Source of the DNA: Aminobacter sp. J41
Lineage (GTDB): Bacteria; Pseudomonadota; Alphaproteobacteria; Rhizobiales; Rhizobiaceae
Reading direction: 5' to 3'
Assembly: GCF_000526635.1 (NCBI RefSeq)
Contig: NZ_JAGL01000009.1
Location: 62,164 to 126,163, forward strand
Length of the DNA stretch: 64,000 nt
Position 1 is the first letter of the stretch. The number at the start of each line of letters is the position of its first letter. The position numbers and the translations under genes are program-made. Shown here in pieces: positions 7,726-14,897 of the stretch. The notes under the pieces were generated by a model, which was given only the letters and a program-made list of their open reading frames with translations, was not told the DNA's origin and did not search any database.

Positions 7726-9376
7726 TCATGTCTTCTTGGTTGATCTGAGCGGAAATGCCTTCGGCGGCGACCTTGGCGACTGGGCCTACGCCACCCTTGA
7801 CGGCTTCCATGAGCATCTGCTGTTGGAGACCAGCGTTCTGCTGTGCAGCGAGGTTCTGCTGGTTCTGAGCCTTCTGCTCCTCGCTGAGGAACAGACCGTC
7901 GGTGTCGATGGACAGGGAGACAAGCGCTCGCTCCGCAAAGTCGCGGATGCTGATCTCGCCCTGCAGCTCCTGCTTGAACGGGATGATGATGTCCCGAGCG
8001 GCTGTCATGTACTTGTTGTAGTCATGACCACGCCCCAGGGCCTCGACACCCGTGACCACCTTCGGAGACGCAATCGGCTTACCGTCCGGTCCCTTCAGGG
8101 AGGACAGCTTCGGAATCTTCTTCTCGCGCTCCATGCGATCCATGATGCGAACCACGAGGGGCATCTGGAGGTCTTGCGCGAGCAACGAGAAGATACCGCC
8201 GAGCACGTCGTCGATATCCGAGACAAGCGCACGGATTTCCTCGGCAGTCACACGCTCGCCCTGGCGCTGCACCGACTTATTCATCATGAAGGCATGGGTG
8301 AGCCTCTGGATGATGTCGTTGAGCAGCGTGTGCGGGACAGACAGATCACCCTGCTTGTCCAGCGTGAGCATCGTCACGTCGTCCTTGCGGCCAGAAATGA
8401 CCTCAAGGTTCTGGGCACGGGCAATGTCGGCAGCGCGGGTGAGACCGGTCGGGTTGACCATGGGGACAACCTTGGCAGCAGCCGCAGCGGCCTCGCGGAT
8501 CGCCTTGGACAGCGCCTCGGCACCAGACAGGTCACCGAAGTACTCGTCGATGTACGAGCGACCGTAGTCCTCGTCCGACAGGTAGGTCCACCGGAGAGCC
8601 ATCACCGGGGATCGATCGGCCTTCCAAGAGCCCTCGGAGCCAGGGATGCGAACACCCTTGATGGTCTGGTAGGAGACCATGCGGTCGTCCTTGCGCTCAA
8701 AGACCGTGTAGAGGTCGTAAGGCTTATCCGAGACCTTCCGTTCGTTGTCAGACGGAAGATCAACCTCACCCTTGACCTCGACCAGATCGAGGACACGCTT
8801 GGGCAGGACGGAACGAGCGACGGTTTCCTTGATGATGACACGAAGGAGGTTCCCTTCGTAGTCACGCTGGACGACGTACCGGTCCAGACGGAAGATTTTG
8901 AGACCACCCTTCTTGGGGAGGTATAGGAGGACATTACCTCCAACGATGAGGTACTTGATTGCCTCAGTGAGAGCGGCACGGATCGACAGACCTTCGATCT
9001 CATCCATGACCGCGCGTTCAACCTCGTTGAGCTTCTTCTCGACACCGGCTCGCATGTCCTTCGCCTGAAGCTCCTCCAGAACCTGGTCGGTGACCGACAG
9101 GCGGAACATCGGGGAGTTCGGCGGGAGGAGCGTCATGACCAGCTTCGACGTCAGCGTGTTCACGCCGTGTGCGCCGATGGACTGGAACGGGGTGTAGAGA
9201 CGAGTCGAACCGTCACTCCCTTCCGGTGGGAAGAGAGACGGGATCGTGTACCGAGAGTTTTCTCTCGCGCGGTCGAGGAACGGCTGGCGGTCTTGCTCTA
9301 GACGAGCGTACAGGCCAGCGATCTCGTCGTCAGTCGTTTCCGTGTCCCGCGAATTGATCTGCGGTACACGAGCCAC
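7718..9376 (-). CDS. Head-tail connector, portal protein (T7 gp8-like)
   Basis: 552 residues against 536 for T7 gp8. Family features are the N-terminal LYARLEQDRQPFLDRARENSRYTIPSLFP, then TPFQSIGAHGVNTLTSKLVMTLLPPNSPMF, and near residue 350 RQGERVTAEEIRAL. The C-terminal 60 residues are Gln/Asn/Ala-rich. The portal forms the dodecameric ring at one capsid vertex through which DNA enters and leaves. It is the second gene of the virion block. Confidence 0.95.
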   Translation of the reverse strand: MARVPQINSRDTETTDDEIAGLYARLEQDRQPFLDRARENSRYTIPSLFPPEGSDGSTRLYTPFQSIGAHGVNTLTSKLVMTLLPPNSPMFRLSVTDQVLEELQAKDMRAGVEKKLNEVERAVMDEIEGLSIRAALTEAIKYLIVGGNVLLYLPKKGGLKIFRLDRYVVQRDYEGNLLRVIIKETVARSVLPKRVLDLVEVKGEVDLPSDNERKVSDKPYDLYTVFERKDDRMVSYQTIKGVRIPGSEGSWKADRSPVMALRWTYLSDEDYGRSYIDEYFGDLSGAEALSKAIREAAAAAAKVVPMVNPTGLTRAADIARAQNLEVISGRKDDVTMLTLDKQGDLSVPHTLLNDIIQRLTHAFMMNKSVQRQGERVTAEEIRALVSDIDDVLGGIFSLLAQDLQMPLVVRIMDRMEREKKIPKLSSLKGPDGKPIASPKVVTGVEALGRGHDYNKYMTAARDIIIPFKQELQGEISIRDFAERALVSLSIDTDGLFLSEEQKAQNQQNLAAQQNAGLQQQMLMEAVKGGVGPVAKVAAEGISAQINQEDMNG

Positions 9377-9390
9377 TTGAGCCTATGGGG

Positions 9391-9663
9391 TTACACCTTG
9401 ATGCCACTCGGTGCCTGAGCAATCGTCAGACCGGTGGTATTGAGACCGTTCGAGCTACGGTACTTCTTGGTGCCAATCGCGAGAGGATTGGTGTTTGCCG
9501 TGGGAGTACTACCAGTCTTGGAGCGGTCGTTCGTCTGACCACCGGCTGGTGCAGAGTCGATTGTCTTGTCGATCTGCTTTACGACCGGAGCTGGTTGGGT
9601 AAGCACTTCCGGCGGCGGAGCCGGGGTCGCCACTTGCTGCTGACCACCACCACCTGAACACAT
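9391..9663 (-). CDS. gp7.3-like tail assembly protein
   Basis: 90 residues. I chose ATG 9663 (product MCSGGGGQQQ...) because AGGTG lies 6 nt upstream, over the GTG three codons earlier. It is low-complexity: Gly-rich start, Pro/Ala/Gln middle, and a C-terminal RSSNGLNTTGL segment resembling the end of T7 gp7.3 (RSSGGGINI). T7 gp7.3 is of similar size, lies directly upstream of the portal and is needed for adsorption-competent tails. The similarity is short, so the call leans on position. Confidence 0.6.
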   Translation of the reverse strand: MCSGGGGQQQVATPAPPPEVLTQPAPVVKQIDKTIDSAPAGGQTNDRSKTGSTPTANTNPLAIGTKKYRSSNGLNTTGLTIAQAPSGIKV

Positions 9664-9668
9664 GGGAA

Positions 9669-9866
9669 TCACCTGTTAATCTGCGCCTTGTGGACACCTT
9701 CGAGGAACTGGACGACCTCGACGGCACCCTTGTAGAGCCAGAGCTGACGTTCGTTTTCGACGTTCATGAATCCGGCAAGGGGGTATTTCTCTTTTAGGAA
9801 CTCCACCAACTCATGAGACACATGAGGGAGAACCTCTAGAGACACTGGTGTATTATCTTCAGCCAT
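9669..9866 (-). CDS. Small hypothetical phage protein, first gene of the virion transcript
   Basis: 65 residues, acidic, no recognised domain. The frame is open to 9935, but that would translate the promoter; ATG 9866 gives MAEDNTPVSLEVL. The predicted transcript start (G at 9878) leaves a leader of only 12 nt, so translation starts almost at the 5' end. Its stop lies within the ribosome site of the next gene (TAACAGGTG), indicating coupling. Confidence 0.65.
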   Translation of the reverse strand: MAEDNTPVSLEVLPHVSHELVEFLKEKYPLAGFMNVENERQLWLYKGAVEVVQFLEGVHKAQINR

Positions 9867-9875
9867 CACACACAG

Positions 9876-9895
9876 CTCTATATGAGGGGGAAATG
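9876..9895 (-). promoter_or_regulatory. Phage RNA polymerase promoter, virion block (late type)
   Basis: Same 15-nt core as the capsid promoter, followed by AGAG, so it is the second copy with the T7-like TATAG start. It lies between the ribonucleotide reductase gene and the virion genes, the boundary between class II and class III genes in T7. Confidence 0.85.
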
Positions 9896-9919
9896 GGAGG
9901 CCCGAAGACCTCCCCCTGC

Positions 9920-11908
9920 TTAACGGATGGGGCAAGCGCCGGTAGCGCAGCCTTCGTCGAGCAATTCGTCCGACATCGGAGCATCCAGATCGACCGGCAG
10001 GAGCTTGGAGACGTATGCCTCCCAGGTCTCCCTGGTCACCACCTCCTGCGGAAGGTAGGCGTAACCCAGGTCTTCCGCGGTCTTCGTCGGATCGTTACGG
10101 TAGACGAACGAGACACCAACGTAGGAGTCCCAGTTCTCGTAGAGCCAGTCGACAATCGCCGGAACTTCGCTCGGGTCATACGAGATCGTCACCGAGCAGT
10201 TGTGATCGACGTAGTAGTCCATCATGAGCTTGTAGCGCTCAAGCTGCTCGACGGCGCTTTCCAGGTTGACCTCGACGCCATTCACGACGTCGAACTGCAC
10301 GTTCTCATACTTGACCGGCAGACGGACGATGACGCCGGTCGGGTCGGTCGGGTGCGGGAACGTGTAGTAGCCAGCGGCCTTCAAGCGGTCCACCAGCGGG
10401 TCATTCACGGAGAAGTTGACGTTGTTGAAGATGTACTTCCCGAGCGGCTTGTGGACGCCCTCGGTCGTGTCCATGATCTTCCCGAGAGTGCCGGACGGCT
10501 TCACCGTGGTGACCGCCTTCGGACGCGGGAGACCAAGCTCGTCGGCCATGGAGAATGCACCCTGACGTGCGGCCATGCGGAGCGCCGTGAGAACACGAGG
10601 ATGGTCATTGTAGTGGAGACTGTCGAGGAACCCGACGATGCCGGTCGCGCCGACACCGCAGAGACGCAGGAACTCGTTCAGTTCGTGCCAACTGTCGGAC
10701 AGGATGCCGTCCTTCAGGTTGACACAGGTCTGGCGGTAGTTGGCTCGTGCGGCCAGGTAGATTGCCTCACGAAGGCCCTCAATGTCGCTGATGAACTTCG
10801 TCCAATCCACCTCAACAAGGTTACAGAAGCTCTTGTTTCCCAACAGGATTTCCGCACACGGGTTGCAGCCTTTGAACCACGGAGCCCTCTTGCGAGCCGC
10901 CTGAGCGTTGATGAAGCCAGGCTCGGAGCCACCAGCGTCGATCATGCGAGCGAATACGCCATGAAGCTCCATCTTCGTCGGCTTCGTCCAGAAGAGGAGC
11001 GAGTTGTTCGACTGTGACCGCTGCGGGTTGCCCGTCAGCCAGTGGTCCTTCTTGGCACCGATGAACTGCCAGGCTTCCGGGTCTTCGTAGTCGAGGACAC
11101 AGATTTCGGCAGAGCGGCGCGAGGACAGCGTCGTGCCCAGCCAGTTCATCACGTCGAGGATGTCGATGGCGGTCAGTAGCTTCCCGGCCCGACGATTCAG
11201 GATACCGGCGATGGCGACGAACGCCTTGGAAATCGACTCGTCACCCGAGGAAATCCAGCCGTAGCCCTTGAGGCGTTCACCGGCTGCTCGGACCTCGGAG
11301 AAGTCGAGCACGACCACGTCAACGACATGCTTGAGGGCCAGGAGCTTACCAACGGCCTTCGCCCATGCCTCGGCAGAGTCACCAATGGTGAGACGCCAGT
11401 AGCGACGACCGGCCTTCGTGTAGAGCTTCGTCCGGTTCACCTCGACGCCCTTGGGGTCACCAGGGACTTTCGTGGAGCGGATCACCTGGAGTTCGACCGG
11501 CTTGGCGAAGCCGTTGAGGATACCTGGGACCGGCTTGAAGCCGACACCGCATCCCTGCAACAGCAGCCAGAACATATCAACAATATCAAAGACATCTTCG
11601 GCGAAGCTGAAGCTGCAGTTAAACTGCGAGGCCTCCCGGCGCATCGCCACTTCGGTACCACCGAGCCACAGGGTGCGACCGGAGACGGACACCTTGCGGT
11701 CCATCATCAGCTCCCGGAGACGAGTGAGTTCGCGGGTCTCGCGCTCGTCGATCTCCGTGCCCTTCGCGCGTTCCCACAGCCACTTCTGGTGTCGGATGAC
11801 GCGGTCGACTGTCTGCTCCCACGTCTCAAACGAGCCGTCCTCCAGGGGACGGTTGTAGGTGCGCCGCGTGAGGAGTTGGGCGCGGAACGAGGGGGTATGC
11901 TTAGTCAT
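9920..11908 (-). CDS. nrdJ: Class II (B12-dependent) ribonucleotide reductase
   Basis: 662 residues, monomeric RTPR type. Visible features are FNCSF (first redox Cys, about residue 98), GCGVGF, NPCAEI and SFCNL (radical and second redox Cys, about 340-355), and a C-terminal CATGACPIR tail with a Cys-x4-Cys pair that in this family re-reduces the active site. Class II enzymes reduce ribonucleotides with adenosylcobalamin and work with or without oxygen, so the phage would draw on host B12. ATG 11908 overlaps the glutaredoxin TGA; the track-type start one codon earlier (TTG) is less likely. With the adjacent glutaredoxin as likely reductant it supplies dNTPs during replication. Confidence 0.93.
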   Translation of the reverse strand: MTKHTPSFRAQLLTRRTYNRPLEDGSFETWEQTVDRVIRHQKWLWERAKGTEIDERETRELTRLRELMMDRKVSVSGRTLWLGGTEVAMRREASQFNCSFSFAEDVFDIVDMFWLLLQGCGVGFKPVPGILNGFAKPVELQVIRSTKVPGDPKGVEVNRTKLYTKAGRRYWRLTIGDSAEAWAKAVGKLLALKHVVDVVVLDFSEVRAAGERLKGYGWISSGDESISKAFVAIAGILNRRAGKLLTAIDILDVMNWLGTTLSSRRSAEICVLDYEDPEAWQFIGAKKDHWLTGNPQRSQSNNSLLFWTKPTKMELHGVFARMIDAGGSEPGFINAQAARKRAPWFKGCNPCAEILLGNKSFCNLVEVDWTKFISDIEGLREAIYLAARANYRQTCVNLKDGILSDSWHELNEFLRLCGVGATGIVGFLDSLHYNDHPRVLTALRMAARQGAFSMADELGLPRPKAVTTVKPSGTLGKIMDTTEGVHKPLGKYIFNNVNFSVNDPLVDRLKAAGYYTFPHPTDPTGVIVRLPVKYENVQFDVVNGVEVNLESAVEQLERYKLMMDYYVDHNCSVTISYDPSEVPAIVDWLYENWDSYVGVSFVYRNDPTKTAEDLGYAYLPQEVVTRETWEAYVSKLLPVDLDAPMSDELLDEGCATGACPIR

Positions 11909-12135
11909 CAATCCCAGGATTCGAGGAACTTCAGGAGGTCGTCGTAGCCACCGATGTGCTTGCTACCGACGTAAATCTGAGGGACGGTCTGGAGACCGCA
12001 GGAGATGAGGAAATCGGTGAGAGCTGGCTGTTCCACGATGTCGAACTTGTTGAAGAGGACACCCATCTTCTTCAGCGTCTCTTCCGCTTTGACGCAGTAG
12101 CTGCAGCCTTTGCGTCCGAGAATTGTGAAAGCCAT
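11908..12135 (-). CDS. Glutaredoxin
   Basis: 75 residues, a minimal one-domain glutaredoxin. The active site CSYC is at residues 11-14, the cis-Pro loop TVPQIYV near 50-56 and the GG of IGGYDDL near 62. It lies directly before the ribonucleotide reductase with a one-base overlap, so electron delivery to that enzyme is the likely job. The start has a full AAGGAG site 9 nt upstream even though it lies inside the end of the preceding gene (64-nt overlap). Confidence 0.92.
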   Translation of the reverse strand: MAFTILGRKGCSYCVKAEETLKKMGVLFNKFDIVEQPALTDFLISCGLQTVPQIYVGSKHIGGYDDLLKFLESWD

Positions 12136-12419
12136 TCGAGGCGCTCCTTGTCTTGTTGTTCAATGAACGCGATCCACTCGTGGGCCTTCACGCGGTCCTC
12201 CTCGGTGAAGACGAGGTCGAAGCCGGTGCCAGCCTTGAGGTGGTCGCGGGTGATTCGTTGCTGGAGGTCTTGGGGGAGCCTGTCGTAGTTCCGCATGAGG
12301 AACGCGCAGTGCTGGTCGAACATCTCGTCAGACCAGATCGAGTAGTCCTCCACGTAGTAGAGATAGCTGGCGAGGACGAACATCTCGCCCTGCCAGCGCC
12401 AGATTTGCTCTTCGGTCAT
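12072..12419 (-). CDS. Small protein resembling the NAD+-ligase N-terminal (Ia) segment
   Basis: 115 residues, not assigned to a family with certainty. Residues 19-45 (YLYYVEDYSIWSDEMFDQH) resemble the LigA domain Ia pattern YY..D.P..SD.EYD, the NMN-binding part of NAD+-dependent DNA ligases. No adenylation domain or catalytic KxDG is present, so it cannot be a ligase alone. The C-terminal 15 residues are Lys/Arg/Ala-rich. It starts 4 nt inside the ThyX end and overlaps the glutaredoxin gene by 64 nt in another frame. An NAD+/NMN-binding or ligase-modulating role is a guess. Confidence 0.55.
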   Translation of the reverse strand: MTEEQIWRWQGEMFVLASYLYYVEDYSIWSDEMFDQHCAFLMRNYDRLPQDLQQRITRDHLKAGTGFDLVFTEEDRVKAHEWIAFIEQQDKERLEWLSQFSDAKAAATASKRKRR

Positions 12420-13129
12420 GCCGTGAGGGCTACCCAGGAGACCGGGAAGAGCTTCGTGAGCACATCCCCGACCATCCCGGCGAGCTGCTGCACCTCAACC
12501 TGAGCATGGCTGTCGGTGCGCTGCCGGTAGAACCGCGCGTAGGCCGCGAGAGACCCCGTCCATACCCACTGGACCTCCACGCCTTGCGGCAGGATGAACC
12601 GGGCCTGTTCAGGGCAGACACCAGCCGCGATCATGTCCTCGTAGAGGTCGATCATGGCCTGGCACTTGTCGCGGTATAGGAGCTTCCACGGTTCGCTCAT
12701 CGGGTGGGTCTCCCCCGAGCCCTGCTTGATGGACCCGTCGGGCTTGCTGCGGAACTCCTTCGGGACGAATAGAACCGGCCTGGTGCTGATGTACCGACGG
12801 CTCTCCTCGTTCTCGACGAAGCCAAACTTGTGCTTGAAGCACTGGGTGCGGATGGGCACCGGGGCTTGCATCCGCAAGGTGATCGCCGTGTGAGCGAACG
12901 GGGTCCAGTGGTTGTGACGCGCGAGGTAATGGATGAGACGGGCGTCGTCATCCTTGAGCTTCCCCTGCCCGAAATCATGGAAGCAACCGATGCAGCGCTT
13001 CCCAGGATCATCCTGGCCGCAGCCGCCGCAGTACTCGTATTCGAGTTCGCTCACCTTGTCGAAAGACACGCGAGCCGCGTTAACCACACTGAGGTCGGAC
13101 CCCATGTGGTCGACGTATTCAACCTTCAT
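12416..13129 (-). CDS. thyX: Flavin-dependent thymidylate synthase with zinc-knuckle insertion
   Basis: 237 residues from ATG 13129, which overlaps the end of the DUF3310 gene. ThyX features are NAARVSF near residue 17, LIHYLARHNHWTPFAH near 68, and the signature region FKHKFGFVENEESRRY, where the usual RHR is KHK while the Ser and the SRRY end are kept. ThyX makes dTMP from dUMP using methylene-THF and FAD/NADPH. Unusual is a four-Cys insertion, C34-x2-C37-x8-C46-x2-C49, between the first beta strand and the conserved helix, which looks like a zinc knuckle. It belongs to a nucleotide-synthesis block with RNR, glutaredoxin and the MazG-like gene. Confidence 0.92.
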   Translation of the reverse strand: MKVEYVDHMGSDLSVVNAARVSFDKVSELEYEYCGGCGQDDPGKRCIGCFHDFGQGKLKDDDARLIHYLARHNHWTPFAHTAITLRMQAPVPIRTQCFKHKFGFVENEESRRYISTRPVLFVPKEFRSKPDGSIKQGSGETHPMSEPWKLLYRDKCQAMIDLYEDMIAAGVCPEQARFILPQGVEVQWVWTGSLAAYARFYRQRTDSHAQVEVQQLAGMVGDVLTKLFPVSWVALTA

Positions 13130-13457
13130 TCTTTCTGAGACCTTCGAACTCAATCAGCAGTTCAATCGCGTGGATCGCCTTCTCAAGGTCTTGGAGAGGC
13201 GTTCCCTTGTCGCGGAACCGCGTGATGTACTTGATGGCGGTGTGCTGACAGGCATCGAGGCCGTTCGCCATGGAGTACTCCATCGGCTGGATTTTCAGCT
13301 TCTTGTAGTGGTCACCGCCAACCTGGCTCTTGAGCGCGGACTTCGGCTCTTCCTTGGGCTCCTCCCCGCGATTTCTCGCGAGGGAGCAGCAGTCGGCTTC
13401 ATGTACGGTGTCACACGGAAACGCAGTGAGTGCGCCGCAGTAGGTACAGGTCTGCAT
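13119..13457 (-). CDS. DUF3310 protein with N-terminal zinc-ribbon-like Cys cluster
   Basis: 112 residues. The C-terminal 65 residues, starting VGGDHYKKLKIQPMEY and continuing with CQHTAIKYITRFRDKG and LEKAIHAIELLIEFE, are the DUF3310 pattern found in many phages near nucleotide-metabolism genes; the function is not settled. The N-terminus CTYCGALTAFPC...CC could bind zinc. It overlaps ThyX by 11 nt and follows the MazG-like gene with a one-base overlap. Confidence 0.85.
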   Translation of the reverse strand: MQTCTYCGALTAFPCDTVHEADCCSLARNRGEEPKEEPKSALKSQVGGDHYKKLKIQPMEYSMANGLDACQHTAIKYITRFRDKGTPLQDLEKAIHAIELLIEFEGLRKNEG

Positions 13458-13897
13458 TAGTTCCAGATGAGGCTACGGATGTCAGGGGCCTTGTAGTTCG
13501 GACCCTTGAGGATTTTGCCGTCTTCGCGACGGATCGGCTTGCCGTCGTCCCCGAGCTTGCTCATGTTGCTCTCGTGGACCGCCTTGAAGGCTCGCTGGCC
13601 GACGCCGGAGAAGATCATGTTGATGAACGGTAGCAGGTCGGAAAAGCGCTCGACCTTCGCCATCATTTCCTCGTCGATATTGTCCTCGACGTCCTTGTCC
13701 GTCTTCGTGACGGCGTGGAAGCCCATCATCACGTAGCCGAGGTCGACCAACTCCTTGATGAAGTCCGCGAACGCCTCCTCGACTTCTTCCAGCTCCTCGC
13801 GGATCAGCTTTGCCCAGAGGGCCGGATCGCGGGACGCCTCGAACTTCTCAATGAACTCGATGAGTGCCTGTTCTCCGTTCAGCGGCTTGGTGTCCAT
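13457..13897 (-). CDS. MazG-like nucleotide pyrophosphohydrolase
   Basis: 146 residues. The motif EELEEVEEA (metal-binding EExxE helix) at about 34-42 followed by KELVDLGYV is the all-alpha NTP-PPase (MazG/HisE) signature. The C-terminal part, SNMSKLGDDGKPIRREDGK and GPNYKAP, matches the long phage MazG-like variety. Likely activity is hydrolysis of (d)NTPs to monophosphates, or lowering of alarmone levels; the substrate cannot be read from sequence. Its start lies 19 nt inside the exonuclease gene, whose coding sequence supplies the GGAGA ribosome site. Confidence 0.83.
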   Translation of the reverse strand: MDTKPLNGEQALIEFIEKFEASRDPALWAKLIREELEEVEEAFADFIKELVDLGYVMMGFHAVTKTDKDVEDNIDEEMMAKVERFSDLLPFINMIFSGVGQRAFKAVHESNMSKLGDDGKPIRREDGKILKGPNYKAPDIRSLIWN

Positions 13898-14685
13898 AGC
13901 GTAATTTCTCCGTTATCGTAGGAATTTGCTTGTAGAATGCGAGCAATCCGCGCCTGTTCGAGCGCGTCTTCTTCAGTCAATCCGGCCTTCTCGAAATGGC
14001 TTACTACGACCTCCCACAGATCATCTGTCGGGACTTCTTCGTAGCGAATCTCGGTCTTGCCTTTGTTCTTCCCGGCCTTGAGCACATGCTCGTACGGGAC
14101 GAGCTTCATGCGGTTCTCAAGGACACGCCAGGCAATGGTCTCGCCAATGCCGGGACATCCGGGGTAGCCGTCCGCAGTGTCTCCTGCGAGCGTCTGGTAG
14201 AGGTGGAACAGATCGCCCTCCTCCGGGGTCACCTCGACCACCTCGTCATCACGAAGGTGTCGACCGGGGATTTGCTTGAGGTCTTTGTCGAGAGACCAGA
14301 GGATGGGATCGTCGAACTCCCCATTGGTCATCAGGATGCCAAGGGTGTCGTCGGCCTCCAGGTTCGGGAGGATGCGGTAGGGGTATCGTTTCTTGATCCC
14401 CTCCACCACGTCCCAGTACGCGAGAGGCTTGCGGGTCGTCCTGCGGTGTCCCTTGTAGTCTCGGGCGAGTTTATGCCGGAAGGTTCCGGTGGGGTCCGAG
14501 AAGCAGAACAGGACGTCGTCTGTCTCGGCCAGGTCCGTCAGCTCGCCAAGCGTTTCCAGCATGACGTGCCAGCCGTCGTCGAAGGACGAGAACAGGATGT
14601 GGTAGCGGTCGAGAAAGCGCGTGTCCTTCTCGACGGCCACCGTGGAACGGTAGGCGATCATGTCGCCATCGATGAGAAGCGTCAT
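13879..14685 (-). CDS. 5'-3' exonuclease (T7 gp6-like)
   Basis: 268 residues. FEN/5'-nuclease acidic motifs are in order: LLIDGDMIAYR (residue 3 on), FCFSDPTGTFRHKLARDYKG...KP, LEADDTLGIL, SLDKDLKQIPG, and GCPGIGETIAWRVL, an H3TH-like DNA-binding loop. In T7 gp6 removes RNA primers and degrades host DNA. It follows the DNA polymerase with one small gene between. Confidence 0.92.
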   Translation of the reverse strand: MTLLIDGDMIAYRSTVAVEKDTRFLDRYHILFSSFDDGWHVMLETLGELTDLAETDDVLFCFSDPTGTFRHKLARDYKGHRRTTRKPLAYWDVVEGIKKRYPYRILPNLEADDTLGILMTNGEFDDPILWSLDKDLKQIPGRHLRDDEVVEVTPEEGDLFHLYQTLAGDTADGYPGCPGIGETIAWRVLENRMKLVPYEHVLKAGKNKGKTEIRYEEVPTDDLWEVVVSHFEKAGLTEEDALEQARIARILQANSYDNGEITLWTPSR

Positions 14686-14897
14686 TGGTCGTCGTCGGAG
14701 TCTAGATCGAAGTCACCGCGAGACCTCTCAAAGACTACCTCGGTGGTCTCCTCGGTGATCGCGATGGTTGTCTTGCGGAGGAAGTAGTTGTCGAGAACAT
14801 GCTGCAGGACATATTCAGGACTATTACCGTTGCAAATCAAGAACTTACCTTGCGGGGTGATGGCGTAGTACGAAGTAATCAGTGACAATCTTCCCAA
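14682..14897 (-). CDS. Small hypothetical protein between DNA polymerase and exonuclease
   Basis: 71 residues from TTG 14897 or 68 from TTG 14888; there is no ATG or GTG, and the frame overlaps the polymerase stop. No known domain. The sequence is a mixed alpha/beta pattern ending in a very acidic tail (DFDLDSDDD). Its stop overlaps the exonuclease start (ATGA), which supports a real translated gene despite the poor start. Confidence 0.55.
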   Translation of the reverse strand: MGRLSLITSYYAITPQGKFLICNGNSPEYVLQHVLDNYFLRKTTIAITEETTEVVFERSRGDFDLDSDDDQ

